Shown here one piece after another: positions 29,449-35,662 of a stretch of DNA of 35,662 nt. The stretch comes from Botryllus schlosseri. Lineage: Eukaryota > Chordata > Ascidiacea > Stolidobranchia > Styelidae. The position numbers and the translations under genes are program-made. The stretch is taken from assembly GCA_000444245.1 (NCBI GenBank), contig ATSW01003906.1, forward strand, positions 1-35,662, read 5' to 3'. A model generated the notes under the pieces. That model saw nothing but the letters and a program-made list of their open reading frames with translations, had not been told where the DNA came from and ran no database searches. The number at the start of each line of letters is the position of its first letter. Position 1 is the stretch's first letter.

Positions 29449-32400
29449 GTAAGGCGATTGCTGGATTTTCAAAATGCGCAACTAGAACTAGAACTAGACT
29501 TACTCACTCTTCAAAATAGACACATAGAACTAGAACTACTCACATTTCAAAACTCGCAACTAGAGCTAGAACTACTCACTTTTCAATACCCGCAACTAGA
29601 TGCAGAACTAGAACTAGGCTAACTCACTCTTCAAAATCCACAACTAGAACTAGAACTACTCACATTTCAAAATTCGCAACTAGAGATGGAACTTGAACTA
29701 CTCACTTTTCAAAATCCGCAACTAGAACTGAAATTGGTAGTTTGGACAAGTATTATCGAGACAGGTTTACTTTTAATCGCAACACATGGAGTATTGTTTT
29801 CCGTCGCGTATACGCCCGCATTCTTTACTTATTTTAATGTTCTGTTTTAGAATTTAAAAGTTCTGGACATATCTGGTAACCGCTTGTCTGACGTCGCTCT
29901 GTGGGACGGCATCTTTTCCAAACTCGAACTGCTGGAGAACCTGGTTTTGCAGAATAACAGGATCACAAGGATAAATAGAGGGATGTTCTCAGGTTTGTGT
30001 GATATTGTCTGCGGTGGTTATAGAAGGTTAGCAACGATAGACTTTTAGAAGTAATCAAGATTATGTTTTCCTACTAGCACTACTTATGCGAAAGGTTATG
30101 TTTCTTTGACTACTTCCACTTGAAAGTTTTCAGTTTTTAGACACAAATAGTCCTACCATACTTACTTTTTACGCATATGTATAGTGTATACCTCTACTTC
30201 TACTTGTGCTCTAGTATAAATTAACTATGCTACTTTTATTTGAGTGAGAACTACATTGACCACCTCTTCATGTTTTATCTGGTGTAATTTTGAAGTATGT
30301 TTTCATCCAATTCTACTTGTAAACCCAGAAGGTGTTCAATGATTCATTTCTGACAGGACTCAGCAAATTGGCTCGTCTTTACCTTCACGAAAACCGAATC
30401 GAAACCATCGACTCGGAAGCGTTCGACTCCTTACCGAATTTGATCGAACTAAAGCTTCGGAGCAACAGAATCAGCCGATTCCCGAAGCTCCGCCATAACC
30501 CGAATCTGCTTCTTCTCGATCTGGGCGACAACAGACTGACCGCTCTCAGAGACATGGCCTTCGCTACGGTCAACGTGGAACAACTCATGGTAAGTGTGGC
30601 GCGAGTGTATCTCGTACAATGTGAATAATCGCACTTTATGACCTTGTTGTCTTGGATGGCTTCCTACCGACTATAGTTAGACAACTAGAAAACTTGCAGC
30701 TTTTCCAAATCGGATGAGGATTGGAATTATAGTTGCACCCGTGCACTGTTTTTTTTTGTGAAATAGATAAGAATGAGGAATACTGAATGCGTAAAAACTT
30801 GGAAATTGAATTTTGAATTAGGAATAAATTAAGTGTACCTTATTCGCTGCGAGAAAACTGTGCATGTGCATTCTCACCCGTTTACACCCGGCCGTGTTAC
30901 ACGAAACCAGAACCTATGTCATACTTACACCACGTTATAAATCAAACACAACATTTGAATCCCAATGACGCTTGCACGTTGCATATATCCTCATTTAGGA
31001 GGATTTCTCCTGTTTTCTCAATAAAAGCATGTCCCCCGAGGACGCCAAATGTCGTCCTCCTTTTTTGCTTTCAACGAGACTTTTTGTCGATTAGACATCG
31101 AAGACTGAAGAAAAAGATCAACCCAACACAATCTACCCGTGGGTACCGGGGTCTTCCTGCCTTTTCACGATCTGTTGACTGAGAAAAAGATCATGTCTCC
31201 CGCGAACCGAATCATCCGTTTTCAATTTCCTGTTTTACGTCTGTTATTGTAACATTTCTGCCTCTAACTACCATACTTAACGCCCAGAAAATAATGTCTT
31301 CTTTATGACTTCTCAAAATATGGTAAAGGCGTAAACAAATGCAGCAAAAGTCAAATTCAGTTCATGTCAAGTCGGAGTCCATTGCCATAAGCACGAGAAT
31401 GACAAATGTCGGTACAGCAAGCGTGGCTTGTTTCACACCATACTGTTCAAGTCATTATAAGAGCATAGAAAATTTTGGCACATTCGATCAGAATTAGATT
31501 ATGCCTGCATTTATTTCTAGTTATCTATTTCACCGGTATGTGAACATTATTTCTGTCTCACTGCAGCTTCAAAACAACAAGCTAACGGACATTAGGACGT
31601 CAGTTTTCGACGACACAAGCCATCTAAGACATCTCGATATAAGCAACAACAGACTCACGGTCGCGCCCAAAGTCATCAAGTAAGTTCCGCTTACTCGGGC
31701 TGTACACAGTACACTTATATATTTTATACAATGTTCTATTCAATAGTCGCTGACGATTACCCCTGACGAGTGTCTGCCGAAAATATTCGAGCTCGTTTCA
31801 ATATCAATATATTTTAATCAATTGTATATTGAAGTTCTGTAACTCCATGAGTATCTTCAAACTTACTTCAACTTTGTTCGACCAACATTAGTACGTCATG
31901 CCCTATTTCAAGAAACGAGGAGTCACATTTTAAATCCTTTGCCCAAAATGGATCGAAAATCTCGATAACCGAGCTGTCAATTTTAATACCCCGCGTAACT
32001 CACCGGGTAAATACTGGATAAGCAAGATAAAGGGTGGTGTAGCATGACGTCAGGGTGTGAGTGATTGTCGCGGCGCTGGGCATGGCTTGATTCGACCCCC
32101 CTTTTGTGCGAGACTAATGTGGTGTGACCAATCGCGCTGTTTTGTTTGAGGAGGGAACGCCTGACCTCGCGTTGTACCGGATTTAATTGGTTTTAAATGC
32201 GTCTACAATTTGATTTACTGCGTATTTTGGCACATAGCTACTATTGAGAGATAAATGGCGGGCGGAGATAATCGCAACAGTGCACGCATTAACGAATTAG
32301 ATTGATCGATCCTACGTAACAACTAACAACTAAAGTTCGAAAACTCGATAATTTTCACCTTTTCGAAATTCGGTAGAATTAGAGTTCTAGCTACACAGTT

Positions 32401-35365
32401 TCTTTTTCCGAATTTGACTAGAACTAGAATTACTAAATTTGCAAAAAACGTTGACGTTGAATCAAATTCAGTTCATATCAAATCATAGCCCATTCTCATA
32501 ACAAGTAGTATACCATACGCCTATACTGCGCTCCTGCAGCATTTACAGGAAACCCCGAGATTAGATTAGAACTAAAATTACTGCATAAAAACATTTCACA
32601 AATTAGAATTAGAAATCGAATTAAATTCCTTGAATTCTGATTTCTGAATTAGAAATACAACAAAATCAAGTTATGTTCATATTGCATTGCAGGCAAAACC
32701 TGAAATTTGATTAGAACACATTACGCATTCGCAAATTTGAATAAAACTAAATTACCGGCATGTTGTTCTAATTAGTCTAATGAAACAACTAGAACTATCT
32801 AATTTTCCAAGTCGGGTTAGTGGTTACAATTAAAATTGTCAAACTGATTTCCATTCAGATCTCTCACCAGCCTCAAGAATCTCAACCTGTCTCTCAATAA
32901 AATGGAGGAGAGGACAATCCCTGCAGACACTTTCACGAACTTGATATCACTCAAGTACCTCTACCTGAGGGGCATGGGGCTAAAGACCCTTCCCGCTGAG
33001 ATCATACCGCGCAACGACGTGATATTGAACACTCTGGATTTGACTGAGAACGACTGGGGATGTGAATGCGAAATGAGGTGGTTGCCGGCCTACATGAGGT
33101 AAGGCTGGTCCGCTTCATGACAAGCTTTGCTGTCTCTGTATGTTTGTACAATTGTACATATGTACAATTATGCATTTATGAATTGGTAAGGTTGCATTCT
33201 GAGTTCCTCTTTTTACTCGCAAAACCTGATCGTAATGAATGAGAGTGTAGTGAGCAATGAGCATGGTGTTCTGCTATCATCATCGGCGCTTATGACTAAA
33301 CAAAGTGCTATTATGCGGTGGCGTAGATCTGCCGACGTTTCATTAATATCCACACTGTCAGCAGGAAGCTTTGAGAAAAGCCAGCTCGTTGATAAACGGT
33401 GTGACTTAATACTGACGAGCTGTTTATGACGGAATAATCGGCGATGAGTACGGTCGTCTGATAGCACTTGAACTTTAATCCTTCGTATTACCTCGCAGCG
33501 AAAATCAATCAAGTTTCTCCACTTGAACATTTTCAAACGATATTATCCATTTATTGCGTGAATCAAGTATATATATTCGCCTACACGTTCTAATCCATTT
33601 TCCGGTGCTCCTGAACAATGAACATGCTGCAGGAGAACCGAATAGTTTGAAACAATCCAAGCTTGCTGCACTACATTTTCAATTCTAATGCAAATGAGAT
33701 TGAACTCTGATTTGATAAGAACTGTAGTTGACTTTTGTTGTATTTTTTTAAATTGGGAACTTAGTTCAATTTCCAAGATTTTACGAATTTATTCATTCTA
33801 AATCTAATCTATGTTGAAAAAAACGGTAGCTATCATACTAGTTCTAATGGAATTCAGAAAAGCTGAACGTTTTCTAGTTGTGCAGATCTCGATTTGATTC
33901 AATTCACCGATAAACTAAGGCGATTATGCATTGCAACGACACAGCATGGAAACTATTGAAACTAACACTTTGTGGGTCGATTCGTCATTAAGCGCAATAC
34001 AAACACCTCGACGGACAAAATCTATGCTGATTAAAATCATAAATCAAATCGGTCACGTCATCTTTTAAAGCCAGTTTTCTTTTATGACGTCAGGTAGTGT
34101 TACCTAGATGTAAACAAGCGATCATCATTTGTTGGCGACCGCATCTGAACTCAACATGAGCATAACGATAACTCTATATCAAGATCTGTGAATGTGAGCG
34201 GGCGCCGGGAACAAACCGCGATAATTGTATGTATAATTACAGTGTGTGGTGTCACGGGAAGTTTGAATTGTAGATAAAAGACGCCGCTAGTTTATGCCCG
34301 ATCGAAGCGATTCTCTTTTCAAGCAACTAGTCAACGCAGATGATATTTTTGTGAGGGAGAAAACACCATAATATAAGTTGTGGTAAATACTGAGGATATA
34401 CGACAGACTCAGACAGTTAGATAATTCTAGCTGTTTAATTAGACTAATTAGAGCGATATCCCTGTAATATAATTCCAATCTAACTCATGAAATGTTTCTA
34501 TGTCCTCATTTTAATTCTAATTTAATATCTGGTTTTCCTGTAAACACTACATGAGAACTGTATAGTACGAAACCAGACAAGCTTATTGTACCAAGATTTG
34601 CCGTTAGTAATGCTTATGAGAACGGACTCTCACTTGATATGAACTGGACTTGACTTTTGTTTCATTTCTTTTGAATTCACAACATAATTCAAATTCGGAG
34701 TTTATGCAAATTCAGTAATTATAATAATCTAGTTTGAAAAAAAATATGTAACTGTCATTCTAATTCTAATCTAACTTGGAAAACTTAAAATTGTCCAAAT
34801 TGTCCAACATCCACTCTCACCATCCCTAGTAAATACTAACGCGCGCGCTTCCGAAATATTGAAAACATATCATCAGTCCCGGGTCCGAAAATACTACTCA
34901 TCCCGTGACGTCACGAAGGCGCACCGCTGTCAGCGAAAGTCGACAGATCACTTTTCTCGGGTAGACTCACCGCGGCTTGCGGCCGAAACTCTCATTACGC
35001 CTCGGCAAGGCGATTATTGCCATGCGGCCAAGCCCTAATCACACTTGAAGGTTAGCCTGCCTGGCGCCTTGATAGCTTAATAGTTACTCAGAAGCGTGAA
35101 GTTTAGAGTTAATTACATCCATCAAAGCCATGTTGCCACCGGGATGATTTAGATATTTGATCGAGCTCAGTTATCATAGAATGAAATAGAGACAATTTTC
35201 CGACAATTCTGTGCTAACCGTTTCATTTGCGTTGTCGCTATTCGCCCGTTTCAGGAGATTCGAAGCGTCTTTGACTTCTCCGAGCAACGTGGTTTGTGCA
35301 CCGTCGTCGAAATTGCGCGGCAGAAAAATCATAAAGCTATCCGAAAGCGATTTTCAGTGTTCCAG
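29110..35365 (+). CDS. Secreted or membrane LRR protein, 5' six exons (partial gene)
   Basis: The six exons join in frame to 392 complete codons plus two bases and continue beyond the window. Residues about 39-56 are hydrophobic (VVMLAVLLF core) and serve as a signal peptide or anchor after a long basic N-terminus. Residues 61-75 form an N-terminal LRR cap (CPAVCSC, then C75). Ten LRRs of the LxxLxLxxNxI type follow (about residues 91-330), then a C-terminal cap with C344, C346, C370, C391 (WGCECEMRW; CAPSSKLRGR). This cap pair marks extracellular LRR proteins that act in adhesion, signalling or axon guidance. Such proteins usually continue into Ig, fibronectin or transmembrane segments, which are not visible here. 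The ATG at 29110 is the first in frame after an upstream stop; the ATG at 29242 would give a more compact signal peptide. The exact family (for example LRIG-, LINGO- or Slit-like) cannot be decided. Confidence 0.9.
29466..29736 (+). repeat. Intron 1 minisatellite of 36/42/48-bp units
   Basis: Seven units begin at 29466, 29508, 29544, 29580, 29628, 29664 and 29706. Their lengths are 42, 36, 36, 48, 36 and 42 bp, with the last incomplete. Each opens TTTTC, TCTTC or ATTTC, in that repeating order, so a three-unit higher-order period exists (114 then 126 bp). Lengths differ by whole ACTAGA hexamers. Every length is a multiple of three, so one frame repeats as LLTFQNxQLELE and is continuous with exon 1 up to the stop at 29620-29622. 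Confidence 0.9.
29851..29992 (+). CDS. LRR gene exon 2: LRR 2-3
   Basis: The acceptor is TTCTGTTTTAG|AAT and the donor TCAG|GTTTGT. It is 142 bp and moves the phase from 0 to 1. It encodes NLKVLDISGNRL and ENLVLQNNRITRINRGMFS plus the first base of Gly161. Intron 1 is 402 bp. Confidence 0.88.
30045..30268 (+). repeat. Family C element in intron 2
   Basis: TACCTCTACTTCTACTTGTG, AGTATAAATTAACTATGC and a CATTGACCACCTCT end match the family. It fills most of the 364-bp intron and stops about 90 bp before the exon 3 acceptor. Confidence 0.6.
30357..30589 (+). CDS. LRR gene exon 3: LRR 3-7
   Basis: The acceptor is TTTCTGACAG|GAC and the donor CATG|GTAAGT. It is 233 bp and moves the phase from 1 to 0. 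It reads LSKLARLYLHENRIETID, PNLIELKLRSNRISRFP, PNLLLLDLGDNRLTALRD and ends NVEQLM. The join with exon 2 gives RGMFSGLSKLARLYL, a perfect LRR junction, which chooses this acceptor over AG at 30328. Confidence 0.9.
30679..31500 (+). mobile_element. Family B element copy 8 in intron 3, split by ~510 bp
   Basis: The left piece, 30679-30830, runs from AGACAACTAGAAAACTTGCA to AAAACTTGGAAATTG. The right piece, 31343-31500, resumes at AAAGTCAAATTCAGTTCATG and runs through TAAGCACGAGAATGACAAAT to AGAATTAGATTA. The family sequence is nearly continuous across the gap, so 30831-31342 is a later insertion. The right end is missing. The insert holds a GAGGACG/CGTCCTC hairpin (31038-31059) followed by a T-run and no recognisable gene. 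Confidence 0.7.
31567..31679 (+). CDS. LRR gene exon 4: LRR 7-8
   Basis: The acceptor is TCACTGCAG|CTT and the donor CAA|GTAAGT. It is 113 bp and moves the phase from 0 to 2. It encodes LQNNKLTDIRTSVFDD and LRHLDISNNRLTVAPKVI plus two bases of Lys276. Intron 3 is 977 bp. Confidence 0.88.
31740..31850 (+). mobile_element. Family A plus arm in intron 4
   Basis: GTCGCTGACGATTACCCCTG, GAGTGTCTGCCGAAAATATT, AATCAATTGTATATTGAAGT and TCTGTAACTCC. Single arm only. Confidence 0.8.
32045..32132. promoter_or_regulatory. Candidate intronic regulatory stretch (CRE + CCAAT)
   Basis: A perfect CRE palindrome TGACGTCA lies at 32045-32052 and CCAAT at 32128-32132, within a GC-richer non-repeat part of intron 4. 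These are CREB/ATF-type and NF-Y-type words by established knowledge. Function as an enhancer or alternative promoter is inference. Confidence 0.25.
32335..32814 (+). mobile_element. Family B element copy 9 in intron 4, enlarged
   Basis: TTCGGTAGAATTAGAGTTCT, AACGTTGACGTTGAATCAAA, TTCAGTTCATATCAAATCAT, AGATTAGATTAGAACT-like words and right end ATTTTCCAAGTCGG. It is about 480 bp, longer than other copies, with a partial internal duplication after about 32640. Confidence 0.75.
32859..33098 (+). CDS. LRR gene exon 5: LRR 9-10 and start of the C-cap
   Basis: The acceptor is TTTCCATTCAG|ATC and the donor TGAG|GTAAGG. It is 240 bp, phase 2 to 2. It encodes SLTSLKNLNLSLNKMEE, LISLKYLYLRGMGLKTLP and NTLDLTENDWGCECEMRWLP, then splits Arg356. 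Intron 4 is 1,179 bp. Confidence 0.9.
33598..33886 (-). mobile_element. Family B element copy 10 in intron 5, one end missing
   Basis: On the minus strand. It has CAAGCTTGCTGCACTACAT, GAACTCTGATTTGATAAGAA, GTTCAATTTCCAAGATTTTA and ends ACGTTTTCTAGTTGTGCAGA. The AATTAGAC side is missing. Confidence 0.7.
34404..34808 (-). mobile_element. Family B element copy 11 in intron 5
   Basis: A near-complete minus-strand copy. CAGACTCAGACAGTTAGATA, TTAATTAGACTAATTAGAGC, TATCTGGTTTTCCTGTAAAC, TACGAAACCAGACAAGCTTA, GCTTATGAGAACGG and an end with TTGTCCAAATTGTCCAAC. Confidence 0.8.
34904..34915. promoter_or_regulatory. 12-bp palindrome containing a full CRE
   Basis: CGTGACGTCACG is self-complementary and contains TGACGTCA, the consensus CREB/ATF site. 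It lies in intron 5 about 340 bp before exon 6, in a CG-richer stretch. Activity is unproven. Confidence 0.3.
35255..35365 (+). CDS. LRR gene exon 6: rest of the LRR C-cap
   Basis: The acceptor is CCCGTTTCAG|GAG and the donor CCAG|GTAAAT. It is 111 bp, phase 2 to 2. It reads RFEASLTSPSNVVCAPSS then KLRGRKIIKLSESDFQCS, completing the cap with C370 and C391. The next exon lies beyond the window. Confidence 0.9.
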
Positions 35366-35662
35366 GTAAATGCTCGTGTTTTGTTCACTTTTCACTGTTT
35401 AAAATCGAAGCCTATCATTCTAGTTTAGTTGAATGCTGTTCTGTATTATCTAATTATACGTAGGCAGGTAGGCTACATAAAGCTTTTCAGTCGACTCTGA
35501 TTAGACGTAGTGGCACGTATGAAGTCAGCGTGTACAAATCGAAAACGTTAGGGAGAAACGGTGGCATTTTCTACTGACTATGACAACCTACGGCTAACAG
35601 CAACTAAAATAATTTCAAGCGTATAATAACTGGAAGATAATGCTGAAGTAACCAAGTATTCC
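35366..35662. other. Start of intron 6, window edge
   Basis: Begins GTAAAT after exon 6. No further exon or repeat can be recognised before the edge. Confidence 0.6.

Larger units (their letters stand above)
33099..35254. other. Intron 5
   Basis: This 2,156-bp intron holds two minus-strand family B copies (33598-33886 and 34404-34808) and three non-repeat stretches. The stretch at 33099-33597 includes a GTACAATTGTAC palindrome near 33146 and a 107-codon minus frame, both without visible meaning. TGACGTCA palindromes lie at 34085-34092 and, within the 12-bp CGTGACGTCACG, at 34904-34915. Confidence 0.8.

Noticed and set aside
29466-29736. CRISPR array or coding repeat exon
   Set aside because: Units abut without spacers. 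The donor GTAAGG at 29449 and a good acceptor at 29850 place it in an intron of an animal gene.
30329-30356. An earlier exon 3 acceptor (AAACCCAG at 30328) with open frame KVFNDSF...
   Set aside because: Joined to exon 2 in phase 1 it runs into a stop within a few codons. The acceptor at 30356 gives a perfect LRR junction.

Overview
The window looks like nuclear DNA from a multicellular animal, probably a marine invertebrate. The evidence is a multi-exon extracellular leucine-rich-repeat (LRR) gene with GT-AG introns, no operon-like gene packing, many short non-autonomous DNA transposons, tRNA-derived SINEs, and recurring AGGCCTA-type words that I associate with marine invertebrate genomes. 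I cannot name the species. No bacterial, viral or LTR-element coding sequence was recognised.

Layout. Positions 1 to about 29,100 hold no gene I can support. This stretch is a mosaic of old interspersed repeats separated by unique sequence. The families, with labels used only here, are as follows. (A) A fold-back element whose two ~110-160 bp arms are reverse complements; more than 20 copies or arms. (B) A ~350-400 bp element rich in AATTAGA words, ending in CAGACTTG...CAAGTCTG; 11 copies, nine of them between 25.2 and 34.8 kb. (C) A ~245 bp element rich in CTACTTCTACTTG, with ends like CAGAGGTGG. (D) A mid-size repeat of unknown class. Two hAT-type elements have perfect 8-bp target-site duplications (2218-2882 and 9426-10962), and a third related copy lacks one (6481-6917). 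Three tRNA-headed SINE copies lie at about 4562, 14060-14273 and 17690-17868. A diverged ~308-350 bp tandem segment covers 13.35-14.02 kb. Several insertions are nested: family B inside a hAT element, and a hAT element inside family A.

The gene. From 29,110 to past the right edge, the plus strand carries the 5' part of one LRR gene. Six exons (29110-29448, 29851-29992, 30357-30589, 31567-31679, 32859-33098, 35255-35365) join in frame into 392 complete codons. They encode a hydrophobic signal segment, an N-terminal LRR cap (C61, C65, C67, C75), ten LRRs and a C-terminal LRR cap (C344, C346, C370, C391). The reading frame continues into an exon outside the window, so the domains after the LRR block, and the exact family, cannot be seen.

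Each complete intron carries identifiable repeat sequence: intron 1 a hexamer-built minisatellite that stays in frame with exon 1, intron 2 a C copy, intron 3 a split B copy, intron 4 an A arm and a B copy, and intron 5 two B copies. Introns 4 and 5 also hold three perfect TGACGTCA palindromes. I found no convincing new multi-gene system. The most unusual structures are the in-frame modular minisatellite, the fold-back family with its nested insertions, and the crowding of family B around the LRR gene.
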